Shown in pieces: positions 55,929 to 64,000 of a stretch of 64,000 nt of DNA. Position 1 is the stretch's first letter. Each line of letters opens with the position of its first letter. Source of the DNA: Polynucleobacter sp. 15G-AUS-farblos (lineage in GTDB: Bacteria > Pseudomonadota > Gammaproteobacteria > Burkholderiales > Burkholderiaceae); contig NZ_JACVOM010000001.1 in NCBI RefSeq assembly GCF_018882445.1, positions 310,001 through 374,000 on the forward strand, read 5' to 3'. A program made the position numbers and the translations under genes. The notes beneath the pieces are model-generated. The model searched no databases. It was not told where the DNA came from and worked only from the letters and a program-made list of their open reading frames with translations.

Positions 55929-57239
55929 TTAAGACAGATTTTCTAAGCGGATCTTCACTACTTCACCAGCAACGGTTTTGAGATTCTGAATCTCTTTAAT
56001 TGCAGCAAGCATATTCTTTTCTTTAGTCTCGTGCGTCAACGCAACTAAGTCGGTCTGGCTCTCACCTTCATCAGCCTCTTTTTGCAAGAGCGCATCAATC
56101 GAGACGCTATGAGCTGCCAGAATCTTGGTAATGTCCGCCAGTACACCTGCTTGGTCAGCAACTCGCAAGCGCAAATAGTAGCTTGTGGTGATCTCACCAA
56201 TTGGTAACACTGGTGTGTCCTGAACCGCATCAGGTTGGAATGCCAGGTAAGGAACTCGATGTTCAGCATCAGCACTCAATAAGCGAGTGATATCCACTAA
56301 ATCAGCAATGACAGCGGAGGCAGTTGGCTCAGAGCCAGCACCTTTACCGTAATACAAGGTAGTTCCTACTGCATCACCAAATACCTGAACGGCATTCATG
56401 GCGCCTTCAACGTTGGCAATTAAACGCTTGGAAGGAATCAAAGTTGGGTGAACGCGGAGCTCAACACCGGTTAGCGTCTTCTTAGCAATACCAAGCAACT
56501 TAATGCGATAACCCAATTGCTCTGCATAGCGAATATCAATCGCTGCTAATTTAGTAATGCCTTCAACGTGGGCTTTTTCAAATTGCATTGGAATACCAAA
56601 TGCAATCGCACTCATGATGGTTGCCTTATGCGCAGCATCTACCCCTTCGATATCAAAGGTTGGATCTGCTTCTGCGTAACCTAAACGTTGCGCTTCTTTG
56701 AGAACAGTTTCAAAGTCCAAGCCTTTGTCACGCATTTCAGAAAGAATGAAATTGGTAGTGCCATTAATAATGCCGGCAATCCATTCAATTCGGTTCGCCG
56801 TTAAGCCTTCGCGCAAGGCTTTAATAATCGGAATTCCGCCGGCCACTGCCGCTTCAAATGCAACCATCACACCCTTAGCGTGAGCTGCCTTAAAAATCTC
56901 ATTGCCATGAACGGCGATCAAGGCTTTATTTGCAGTTACGACATGCTTACCAGCTGCAATTGCTTCAAGCACTAAGTCCTTAGCGATTCCGTAGCCACCA
57001 ATCAACTCAACTACGATATCGATTTCAGGGTTATTAATGACCGCACGCGCATCATTCACAATTTGTGCACGATCCTTAACCAACTCTCTGGCACGATCGA
57101 CATTAAGGTCGGCAACTGTGTGAATGCGGATACCGCGACCCGCACGACGTTGAATTTCATCTTGGTTGCGTTCGAGAACAGTGAACACGCCACCACCAAC
57201 AGTACCAATGCCTAACAGACCTACTTGAATCGGTTTCAT
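55929..57239 (-). CDS. hom: Homoserine dehydrogenase
   Basis: 436-residue NAD(P)H enzyme of the threonine/methionine pathway. The Rossmann motif is VGLLGIGTVGGGVFTVL, the catalytic block is NGTTNFILSEM with a Lys-containing AHKATIMSAIAFG, and a C-terminal ACT domain (YYLRLRVADQAGVLADITKIL) suggests threonine feedback. The gene overlaps alaA by four bases. Confidence 0.96.
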   Translation of the reverse strand: MKPIQVGLLGIGTVGGGVFTVLERNQDEIQRRAGRGIRIHTVADLNVDRARELVKDRAQIVNDARAVINNPEIDIVVELIGGYGIAKDLVLEAIAAGKHVVTANKALIAVHGNEIFKAAHAKGVMVAFEAAVAGGIPIIKALREGLTANRIEWIAGIINGTTNFILSEMRDKGLDFETVLKEAQRLGYAEADPTFDIEGVDAAHKATIMSAIAFGIPMQFEKAHVEGITKLAAIDIRYAEQLGYRIKLLGIAKKTLTGVELRVHPTLIPSKRLIANVEGAMNAVQVFGDAVGTTLYYGKGAGSEPTASAVIADLVDITRLLSADAEHRVPYLAFQPDAVQDTPVLPIGEITTSYYLRLRVADQAGVLADITKILAAHSVSIDALLQKEADEGESQTDLVALTHETKEKNMLAAIKEIQNLKTVAGEVVKIRLENLS

Positions 57240-58492
57240 GATGCCTTTGCTGCAGTTGAAGAAGCCTTGCGGCCATGCTTTTGACGATAACGCTCAAGAA
57301 AACGAGCAAGGCGAGTAATTGCCTCCTTGAGCACATCTTCATGAGGTAAGAACACTACGCGGAAATGATCCGGCTTGCCCCAGTTGAAACCCGAGCCTTG
57401 AACTAACAAGACCTTTTCTTCTTTAAGAAGATCCGCAACAAACTGTTGATCATCTTTAATTGGATACATCTCAGGATCTAACTTAGGAAATAAATACAAA
57501 GCGGATTTGGGTTTGACACAACTTACCCCAGGAATATCGGTAATGAGCTTCCATGCAAGATCACGCTGCTTCGCCAAGCGACCACCTTCGCCTACCAAGT
57601 CATTAATACTTTGATATCCACCTAGGGCAGTTTGAATAGCATATTGACCTGGCACGTTTGCACACAGGCGCATCGAGGCCAACATATTGAGACCTTCAAT
57701 GTAGTCTCGAACCATTTCTTTATCGCCTGAAACTATCATCCAGCCAGCTCTATAGCCGCAAGAGCGGTAGTTCTTAGATAAGCCATTGAAAGTAATGACA
57801 ACTACATCAGTAGATAAAGAGGCTAATGAGATGTGCTTCTCGGCGTCATACAACATCTTGTCGTAGATTTCATCAGCAAACAAAATGAGTTCATGCTCAC
57901 GAGCAATTTGAGTGATCTCGAGTAAGACTTCTTTGGAATAAATGGCACCAGTTGGATTGTTGGGATTAATCACCACAATTGCCTTGGTGCGAGGCGTAAT
58001 CTTCTTGCGCAAGTCCGCTAGGTCTGGCGCCCATTCTTTTGATTCATCGCAAAGGTAATGCACTGGAGTGCCACCTGACAAACTTACTGCTGCAGTCCAC
58101 AGCGGATAATCGGGTGCTGGAACTAATACTTCATCGCCATCATTGAGCAATGCATTCATCGACAGCACAATGAGTTCAGAAACACCATTACCAGTGTAGA
58201 CATCATCCAAGGCAACGCCTTGAATTCCTTTTTCTTGGCAATACTGCATGATGGCCTTACGAGCAGAAAAAATACCCTTGGAATCAGAATAGGCCGAAGC
58301 GTTGCTTAAATTGCGAATCATGTCCAACTGAATTTCTTCAGGTGGATCAAAACCAAATACCCCTACATTTCCAATGTTTAATTTGATGATTTTGTGGCCC
58401 TCTTCCTCCATGCGCTGAGCGAGCTCAAGCACCGGCCCACGGATGTCGTAACAGACGTTATCGAGTTTTTGGGACTTTAGGATGGGTTTCAC
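57236..58492 (-). CDS. alaA: Alanine-synthesising aminotransferase (AlaA-type)
   Basis: 418-residue class I aminotransferase. Motifs include AYSDSKGIFSARKAIM, the PLP-binding VVINPNNPTGAIY, and the PLP lysine in TFNGLSKNYRSCGYRAGW. These match AlaA (glutamate-pyruvate). The C-terminal tail KHGRKASSTAAKAS is low-complexity. First gene of the alaA-hom-thrC-moeA-moaD-moaE run. An 80-bp gap faces the Mth938-like gene. Confidence 0.9.
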   Translation of the reverse strand: MKPILKSQKLDNVCYDIRGPVLELAQRMEEEGHKIIKLNIGNVGVFGFDPPEEIQLDMIRNLSNASAYSDSKGIFSARKAIMQYCQEKGIQGVALDDVYTGNGVSELIVLSMNALLNDGDEVLVPAPDYPLWTAAVSLSGGTPVHYLCDESKEWAPDLADLRKKITPRTKAIVVINPNNPTGAIYSKEVLLEITQIAREHELILFADEIYDKMLYDAEKHISLASLSTDVVVITFNGLSKNYRSCGYRAGWMIVSGDKEMVRDYIEGLNMLASMRLCANVPGQYAIQTALGGYQSINDLVGEGGRLAKQRDLAWKLITDIPGVSCVKPKSALYLFPKLDPEMYPIKDDQQFVADLLKEEKVLLVQGSGFNWGKPDHFRVVFLPHEDVLKEAITRLARFLERYRQKHGRKASSTAAKAS

Positions 58493-58571
58493 AATAAATT
58501 AAAGGGTAAGTTCTTGAAATCTGAGAAAAAACAGCTAGCTATAATCCACATAATTATGACAGAGAGTCCAA

Positions 58572-58949
58572 TTGAAGCTTCAATCTGACCCCCATTCTGG
58601 AGCCAATACGATCACTGGCTACGGGCCTGGCTACGTAGAGATTAATCAAACTCCCTATAGTCATGCGGTACTGATGAGCTCTGATGGCGCCATCTCACAA
58701 TGGCCAGTCCAGTCATTTGAAGCCTTAGAGGCCTCCCACTTCGCCCAAATGGTGGATCTAAAGCCAGAATTGATCCTCATCGGAACTGGTAGCCGTCAGC
58801 GCTTTCCTAGCCCAGAACTCCTAAAAACCCTGATTTCCGCCAAAATTGGCTTTGAAATCATGGATTCACAGGCAGCTTGCCGTACCTACAACATATTAGT
58901 TGGCGAAGGACGTCAAGTCCTCCTGGCACTCATTGTGGAAGCAAACTAA
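58572..58949 (+). CDS. Mth938/DUF498-like domain protein
   Basis: 125-residue protein with the Mth938/NDUFAF3-like fold pattern: ITGYGPGYVEINQTPYSHAVLM, then PELILIGTGSRQRFP and DSQAACRTYNILVGEGRQVLLALI. The start is TTG 58572; the ATG at 58556 is out of frame. Function is unknown in bacteria (its eukaryotic homologue assists complex I assembly). Its stop overlaps the start of arnT. Confidence 0.85.
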   Translation: MKLQSDPHSGANTITGYGPGYVEINQTPYSHAVLMSSDGAISQWPVQSFEALEASHFAQMVDLKPELILIGTGSRQRFPSPELLKTLISAKIGFEIMDSQAACRTYNILVGEGRQVLLALIVEAN

Positions 58950-60643
58950 TGCAATTGGGTGAAGTTAAGCAATCTTCCATGATTCACCCAGGCAAAATTT
59001 TGTTGATCGCCCTGATTTATGGATTGATTTGGTTTGGCACTTTAAATTACCGCCATCTCATTCCATCTGATGAGGGGCGCTATGCAGAGATGGCTCGAGA
59101 AATGTTGGTCACCGGCGATTGGATTACACCTCGCTATAACGGTTACAAATATTTTGAGAAACCGCCATTACAAATTTGGGCCACTGCAGTTGCCTTCCAA
59201 GCTTTTGGTTTTGGTGAATGGCAAGCGCGACTCTGGACTGCGCTAACAGGATTTTTGACAATCCTCGTTATTGGATTGACTGGCGCACGCATTTTTAATG
59301 CACGGGCTGGCTGGCTTGGCGCCTTAGTTCTTGCTTCCAGCCCAATGTGGATTATTAGCGGCCACTTCAACTCCTTAGATATGGCGCTCTCCGCATTTTT
59401 GGTAAGCGCGCTGTGCACTCTCTTATTGGCACAAACCTCTGACAATAAAACAGGCCGTCGAAATTGGATGTGGCTTTGCTGGAGCATGATGGCACTAGCA
59501 ACCCTTTCAAAGGGGCTCATTGGTGCTGCAATTCCTGCAATGGTTTTTATTGCTTATTCCATCAGCGCATGGGATTGGAAGATATGGTCGCGACTCCACA
59601 TATTTAGTGGAATGATTTTGTTCCTGGCGATTACGGCGCCTTGGTTTGTTTTGGTAGCGCAGCGTAATCCAGAGTTTTTAGAGTTCTTTTTTATTCATGA
59701 GCATTTACAGCGCTTTACCAAAGATGCCCACAGTAGAACGGGGCCTATTTATTACTTCGTGCCCTTACTGTTAGTTGGCATACTGCCCTGGATTTTTCAG
59801 ATCCCTCGAGCATTTTTACAAGCCTGGAATGAGCGCAAGCAAGAATTTTCTAGTGGCTGGTTATTGGTGTGCTGGACTGTTGTGATCTTTGCCTTTTTTA
59901 GTGTTTCTAAATCGAAATTGCCTGGCTACATTATTCCGATCTTCCCAGCGCTGGCAATACTGATTGGCGCTCGCTTAGATCGTGCACTAGGAAATAACAA
60001 TTTACTGGGTACCTTTTGGAAATTGCAAACATTAGGTTTTGCAGTTTTAGGATGCGTTGGATTCTTTTTCATTTCTGAAATTAGTATTCAAGCGAGGCCT
60101 GATGAAGTTGAGGCATATGCACAATATCAATACTGGGTTATCGCCGCATTAATAGCATTAATTATTTTTAGTGCTTTAGCTACATGGCAAAGCAAACGCA
60201 ATGGCATGCAAAGTATCCTGAGTTTTGCTACAGGATTTTTTCTATGCGCCATTATTGCTGGAACAGGACATGAGACCCTAGGTCGCGCCGTATCAGGAAT
60301 TGACCTTGCCAATCGTGTCCGAACACTCATTCCAGCGAATGCGAATATTTATTCAGTGCGACTGCTTGATCACACGATGCCCTTCTATTTAGGCAGAACC
60401 ATGATCATGGTGGAATCACCTGATGAACTTGAGTTTGGCGTTAATCAAGAGCCTAATCTGTGGATGCCAAGCCTAGAGGCGTTTATGGAGCGTTGGAAGG
60501 ACGATGTGAGTGCCTATGCTTTAATGGTTCCTGAGCAATATACTGCGTTACAGAAGATTCACTTTCCAATGCGGGAAGTCGATCGAGACTCCCGCAGAGT
60601 GATTGTGAAACACCCGGACACTGCTAGTTCGCCTCAACAATAA
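58949..60643 (+). CDS. arnT: Undecaprenyl phosphate-aminoarabinose lipid A transferase (ArnT-like)
   Basis: 564-residue integral membrane glycosyltransferase (PMT/GT-83). The start is ATG 58949, overlapping the preceding stop as TAATG; the frame to 58877 is read-back. The first loop has HLIPSDEGRYAEMAREML (Asp-Glu as in ArnT) and KYFEKPPLQIW. There are 10-12 further helices and a C-terminal periplasmic domain. In context with arnB and arnC it transfers L-Ara4N to lipid A. The specificity is inferred from neighbours, since related PMT enzymes move other sugars. Confidence 0.87.
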   Translation: MQLGEVKQSSMIHPGKILLIALIYGLIWFGTLNYRHLIPSDEGRYAEMAREMLVTGDWITPRYNGYKYFEKPPLQIWATAVAFQAFGFGEWQARLWTALTGFLTILVIGLTGARIFNARAGWLGALVLASSPMWIISGHFNSLDMALSAFLVSALCTLLLAQTSDNKTGRRNWMWLCWSMMALATLSKGLIGAAIPAMVFIAYSISAWDWKIWSRLHIFSGMILFLAITAPWFVLVAQRNPEFLEFFFIHEHLQRFTKDAHSRTGPIYYFVPLLLVGILPWIFQIPRAFLQAWNERKQEFSSGWLLVCWTVVIFAFFSVSKSKLPGYIIPIFPALAILIGARLDRALGNNNLLGTFWKLQTLGFAVLGCVGFFFISEISIQARPDEVEAYAQYQYWVIAALIALIIFSALATWQSKRNGMQSILSFATGFFLCAIIAGTGHETLGRAVSGIDLANRVRTLIPANANIYSVRLLDHTMPFYLGRTMIMVESPDELEFGVNQEPNLWMPSLEAFMERWKDDVSAYALMVPEQYTALQKIHFPMREVDRDSRRVIVKHPDTASSPQQ

Positions 60644-60652
60644 AGGCTCATC

Positions 60653-61819
60653 ATGTCAGCTTCTACTCCAGCATTTATTCCTTTTACTCGACCTAGTTTT
60701 AATCAAGAAACTATTGATGCGGTCGCAGAGGTGCTGCGCTCAGGATGGGTTACCTCTGGTCCAAAGTTGGCTGAGTTTGAGGCAACACTCTCGAATTATT
60801 TTGGTGGTAGACCAGTACGTTGTTTTGCTAATGGCACTGCAACCATGAAAATTGCATTACAAGTTGTCGGCATTGGCGAAGGTGATGAAGTCATCACCAC
60901 CCCCATCTCTTGGGTAGCTACTTCTAATGTCATTCTTAGTGTGGGTGCTAAACCCGTCTTTGTCGATATTGATCCCATCACGCGCAATATTGATCTCAAT
61001 AAAGTTGCTGGAGCGATTACCCCTAAAACGCGAGCCATCATGCCAGTCTATCTCGCTGGATTGCCAGTCAATATAGATCAGCTTTATGCCCTAGCTGGGC
61101 AACACCAATTACGTGTGATTGAAGATGCGGCACAAGCATTTGGGTCGCTGTGGAAGGGTAAAAAGATTGGTAGCTTTGGTGATTTAGTGAGCTTTAGTTT
61201 TCAGGCCAACAAGAATCTCACTACGGTTGAAGGTGGTTGCTTGGTTCTTAATAATGCTGAAGAAGCAAAGCTCGCTGAAAAATTTCGCTTGCAAGGACTG
61301 ACTCGTCAAGGTATGGATGGCATGGACGTCGATGTCTTGGGTGGCAAAGATAACCTGACCGATGTCAATGCCGTGATTGGCCTTGAGCAACTGAAACAAT
61401 TACCTGCTTATCAAACTCGTCGGGCCGCTCTCGCTCGTCAATACTTTGATGTCATTCGTAGCGAGATGAAATCCGCTCAGCTGGATCAGATGGGTTTGGA
61501 ATTACCAGTTGAAGACTTTACAGATTCCAATTGGCATATGTTCCAAGTGATTCTGCCCTTAGAGCAATTAACAGTAGATCGCGCCCAAGTCATGACAGAA
61601 TTAAAAGAGCTTGGCATCGGCACAGGGGTGCACTACCCCATCATTACCGGCTTTACCCTTTACAAGAATCTGGGCTACAAAACATCCGATACACCCCATG
61701 CAGAGCGCATAGGGCGTTCTATTTTGACGCTTCCCCTGTTTCCGGCTATGCATGATGATGACATTGGCCGCATAGCCAAGGGACTGGTTGGAATCCTCCA
61801 AAAACACCGTAAAAGCTGA
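60653..61819 (+). CDS. arnB: UDP-4-amino-4-deoxy-L-arabinose aminotransferase
   Basis: 388-residue DegT/DnrJ/EryC1 PLP aminotransferase. The conserved start is FIPFTRPSFNQETIDAVAEVLRSGWVTSGP. The PLP lysine is in FSFQANKNLTTVEGG and VIEDAAQAFGS is typical. In Ara4N biosynthesis it converts the 4-keto sugar nucleotide to the amino sugar. It starts nine bp after arnT. Confidence 0.92.
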   Translation: MSASTPAFIPFTRPSFNQETIDAVAEVLRSGWVTSGPKLAEFEATLSNYFGGRPVRCFANGTATMKIALQVVGIGEGDEVITTPISWVATSNVILSVGAKPVFVDIDPITRNIDLNKVAGAITPKTRAIMPVYLAGLPVNIDQLYALAGQHQLRVIEDAAQAFGSLWKGKKIGSFGDLVSFSFQANKNLTTVEGGCLVLNNAEEAKLAEKFRLQGLTRQGMDGMDVDVLGGKDNLTDVNAVIGLEQLKQLPAYQTRRAALARQYFDVIRSEMKSAQLDQMGLELPVEDFTDSNWHMFQVILPLEQLTVDRAQVMTELKELGIGTGVHYPIITGFTLYKNLGYKTSDTPHAERIGRSILTLPLFPAMHDDDIGRIAKGLVGILQKHRKS

Positions 61820-61822
61820 AGG

Positions 61823-61842
61823 TCTTGGGGCTAACCCCAAGA
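61823..61842. other. Short hairpin between arnB and arnC
   Basis: TCTTGGGG / CCCCAAGA, an 8-bp perfect stem with a CTAA loop. It starts four bases after the arnB stop and lies upstream of the chosen arnC ATG. There is no T-run, so it is not a classic terminator. It could lower arnC translation or stabilise the arnB end. Confidence 0.6.
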
Positions 61843-61859
61843 TCAGGCAAAATTGCGGC

Positions 61860-62822
61860 ATGACTGCACATTTAGCCGCCGATCCAAAACTCAGCATTAT
61901 TGTTCCCGTATATAACGAGGAAGATGGTCTCCAAGCTTTATTCGATCGCCTCTATCCTGCTTTAGACGCGCTAGCCGCTAAGCGTAAATTTGCCTATGAA
62001 ATCGTCTTTATTAACGATGGCAGCAAAGATCGCTCTGCCGGCATTCTGGCAAAACAAGTAGAACTCCGTCCAGATGTCACTCGAGCAGTTTTATTTCATA
62101 GCAACTTTGGCCAGCATATGGCCATCATGGCAGGATTTGAATACGCTAGGGGTGAGTACATCATCACGCTCGATGCAGACTTACAAAATCCCCCTGAAGA
62201 AATCGACGCACTCACCGAGCAGTTACTCAAAGGTCATGATTACGTTGGCACTATCAGAGCGGATCGTCGCGATAGCTTTTTCAGAAAAGTTGCATCACGC
62301 GTCATGAATCGTTTGCGTGAAAGAATTACCCGCATCACGATGACTGATCAAGGCTGTATGTTGCGTGGCTATAGCCGTCACATCATTGATTTAGTTCGCC
62401 AATGCAATGAAACCAATACTTTTATTCCAGCCTTGGCTTACACCTTTGCTTCAAATCCAACAGAAATTACCGTGAAGCATGAAGAGCGCTTTGCTGGTGA
62501 ATCCAAATACACACTCTATCAACTCATTCGCTTGAACTTTGATTTAGTTACCGGCTTCTCAGTGATGCCTTTGCAGATTTTCTCCATCCTGGGAATGCTC
62601 CTCTCACTGGCTGCAGGCAGCTTATTTGCTTACCTCCTATTCCGCCGCTTTCTGCTTGGTGCTGAGGTTGAGGGTGTCTTCACCCTATTTGCTCTGACCT
62701 TCTTCTTAATTGGTGTGATGCTCTTTGGTTTAGGTCTACTAGGCGAATATATTGGCCGTATTTATCAGCAAGTCAGAGAACGTCCAAGATATGTTGTGCA
62801 AACAGTTTTAGAGAAAAAATAA
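61860..62822 (+). CDS. arnC: Undecaprenyl-phosphate 4-deoxy-4-formamido-L-arabinose transferase
   Basis: 320-residue GT2 glycosyltransferase with two C-terminal helices. The start is ATG 61860 (MTAHLAADPKLSIIVPVYNEE); the in-frame extension back to 61788 lies inside arnB. The GT2 core has IVFINDGSKDRSA, LDADLQNPPEEI and DQGCMLRGYSR. ArnC transfers the formylated Ara4N to undecaprenyl phosphate. The weak ribosome site plus the upstream hairpin may limit its level. Confidence 0.9.
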   Translation: MTAHLAADPKLSIIVPVYNEEDGLQALFDRLYPALDALAAKRKFAYEIVFINDGSKDRSAGILAKQVELRPDVTRAVLFHSNFGQHMAIMAGFEYARGEYIITLDADLQNPPEEIDALTEQLLKGHDYVGTIRADRRDSFFRKVASRVMNRLRERITRITMTDQGCMLRGYSRHIIDLVRQCNETNTFIPALAYTFASNPTEITVKHEERFAGESKYTLYQLIRLNFDLVTGFSVMPLQIFSILGMLLSLAAGSLFAYLLFRRFLLGAEVEGVFTLFALTFFLIGVMLFGLGLLGEYIGRIYQQVRERPRYVVQTVLEKK

Positions 62823-63695
62823 TTGCGCGCCGTCGTCTTTGCTTATCACGATGTAGGCGTTCATTGCGTGAAGGCGCTTTTAGCAGCAGGCATTCAGATT
62901 GATTTAGTTGTCACTCATCAAGATGATCCCAACGAAAATGTTTGGTTTGGAAGTGTTATTCAGCTTTGCTCTGAACAGCATATCCCTTACGTCACCCCAA
63001 GCGCGGGTGAACTCAATCATTTAATTCCTCAGCTGCAAGCCATTGCACCGGACTATATTTTCTCGTTTTATTACCGCAATATGATCCCTGCGGAAATCCT
63101 CGCTTGCGCCAAGATTGCAGCTTTGAATATGCATGGTTCTTTATTACCTAAGTACCGTGGTCGTGCGCCCGTGAACTGGGCCATTCTTCATGGTGAAACC
63201 AAAACAGGTGCTAGCTTGCATGTCATGGAAGTGAAACCCGATGCGGGCGACATTGTGGGTCAATCTGAAGTGAGTATTGGACCAAACGAGACTGCAACCG
63301 AGGTATTTGCCAAAGTTAGCCAAGCAGCAGTCAAGGTAATGCAAGCGGTATTGCCTGAGCTGATTCAGGGACATGTCCCTCGAAAACCCAACAACTTAGC
63401 TCAGGGAAGCTATTTTGGGGGTCGAAAGCCTGCCAATGGCCAAATTCACTGGAATCAAACTGCCTCCCAGGTCCATAACCTCATCAGGGCGGTGGCGCCC
63501 CCTTATCCAGGCGCCTTTACGGACTGGGAGGGGCAGACCAGAATTGTGGCCCGCTCTAGCCTGCAGGGCCCATTTCCAGAGAAGCTCGATCTTGAAGCCC
63601 AGGGTATCCAAGTGGTTGATAATCGAGTATTCGGCATTTGTGGTGACCACCAAGCAATTGAAATCTTGGAATGGTTTCCAGCAAAAACACAATAG
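62823..63695 (+). CDS. UDP-Ara4N formyltransferase, ArnA N-terminal half as separate protein
   Basis: 290-residue formyltransferase beginning at TTG 62823 directly after arnC. The catalytic elements are FSFYYRNMIP (Asn), NMHGSLLPKYRGRAPVNW (His) and VKPDAGDIVGQ (Asp). In E. coli ArnA this domain is fused to a decarboxylase/dehydrogenase; here that domain is a separate gene starting 20 bp downstream. It adds the formyl group to UDP-Ara4N. Confidence 0.9.
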   Translation: MRAVVFAYHDVGVHCVKALLAAGIQIDLVVTHQDDPNENVWFGSVIQLCSEQHIPYVTPSAGELNHLIPQLQAIAPDYIFSFYYRNMIPAEILACAKIAALNMHGSLLPKYRGRAPVNWAILHGETKTGASLHVMEVKPDAGDIVGQSEVSIGPNETATEVFAKVSQAAVKVMQAVLPELIQGHVPRKPNNLAQGSYFGGRKPANGQIHWNQTASQVHNLIRAVAPPYPGAFTDWEGQTRIVARSSLQGPFPEKLDLEAQGIQVVDNRVFGICGDHQAIEILEWFPAKTQ

Positions 63696-63715
63696 ATTGA
63701 AGCGAGGCAGTAAAG

Positions 63716-64000
63716 ATGAAAAAAGTACTCATTCTTGGGGTAAATGGCTTCATTGGCCATCACCTTTCTAAGCGCATTCTGGAGACAACCGACTGGGATG
63801 TCTATGGCATGGATATGCAACACGATCGTTTAGGTGATTTGGTCCAGCATCCTCGTATGCATTTCTTCGAGGGTGATATCACTATCAATAAAGAGTGGGT
63901 TGAATATCACATTCGTAAATGCGACGTTATCTTGCCTTTAGTTGCCATTGCCACACCGGCAACCTATGTTCAACAGCCGCTCAAAGTATTTGAACTGGAT
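63716..64000 (+). CDS. UDP-glucuronate decarboxylase/dehydrogenase, ArnA C-terminal half, partial
   Basis: The first 95 codons are present; the gene runs off the window. [22 protein letters not shown] has the GxxGxxG-like NAD fold, and [21 protein letters not shown] matches the dehydrogenase half of ArnA and other UDP-glucuronate decarboxylases. GAGG precedes the ATG. It oxidatively decarboxylates UDP-glucuronate at the start of the Ara4N route. Confidence 0.88.
   Translation, partial: MKKVLILGVNGFIGHHLSKRILETTDWDVYGMDMQHDRLGDLVQHPRMHFFEGDITINKEWVEYHIRKCDVILPLVAIATPATYVQQPLKVFELD

Noticed and set aside
61788..61859. Longer N-terminus for arnC
   Set aside because: It overlaps the arnB end and crosses the hairpin; the conserved GT2 start follows ATG 61860.

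Overview
The window reads as the chromosome of a freshwater betaproteobacterium of the Burkholderiaceae, most like Polynucleobacter. This rests on the isc operon order, orphan Bug/TctC-type binding proteins, a cysteine-type intracellular PHB depolymerase, DUF1841 and RnfB-like proteins next to nth, a thrC-hom-alaA run fused to molybdenum-cofactor genes, and moderate GC content. The species call is inference; no rRNA is present. Genes are densely packed. The longest gene-free stretch is about 280 bp, upstream of aceA. I saw no tRNA or rRNA gene, insertion sequence, prophage or CRISPR array.

Positions 1-22301 form a catabolic island. At its left edge are an Ldh2-type dehydrogenase (cut by the window edge), a D-2-hydroxyacid dehydrogenase, two orphan TctC receptors, a thiamine-diphosphate enzyme, a GlcD-like FAD oxidase and a TSUP (TauE-like) permease. 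Next come a two-subunit class I fumarase/tartrate-dehydratase-like enzyme and a complete four-subunit succinate dehydrogenase/fumarate reductase-like complex, with a divergent LysR regulator. Then follow an iron alcohol dehydrogenase and a zinc dehydrogenase - SDR - HisD-paralogue trio that matches hpsP-hpsO-hpsN of 2,3-dihydroxypropane-1-sulfonate (DHPS) breakdown. Last are a TauABC/SsuABC-like importer and a divergent LacI regulator. Two LacI-type operators, TGTAAGCGCTTACA and a one-mismatch copy, sit before hpsN and before the importer. The parsimonious reading is uptake of a C3 sulfonate, oxidation to sulfolactate and interconversion of sulfolactate/sulfopyruvate. The sulfonate lyase (SuyAB) is not in the window.

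Positions 22314-33117 hold housekeeping genes: a secreted cupin, the iscRSUA-hscBA-fdx operon with an IscR-like site, uvrB, an aromatic/aspartate aminotransferase and phaZ. Positions 33146-34906 hold an RnfB-like ferredoxin, nth and a DUF1841 gene.

Positions 34919-44238 are a second catabolic region on the minus strand. One unit has a 3-oxoacid CoA-transferase, a TctC receptor, an SCP2-thiolase-like protein lacking the usual nucleophilic cysteine, and a DUF35 partner. The other has a TRAP transporter (dctPQM) followed by a fused PxpB-PxpC protein and PxpA, which make up a 5-oxoprolinase.

Positions 44316-50724 hold a HIT protein, isocitrate lyase, an MFS transporter, clpB with a sigma-32-like promoter, and a small GIY-YIG protein. 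Positions 50754-58492 hold a secreted carboxylesterase and the minus-strand run alaA-hom-thrC-moeA-moaD-moaE. Positions 58572-64000 start with an Mth938-like protein and continue with arnT, arnB, arnC and a split arnA (formyltransferase, then dehydrogenase) for aminoarabinose modification of lipid A. The last gene runs off the window.
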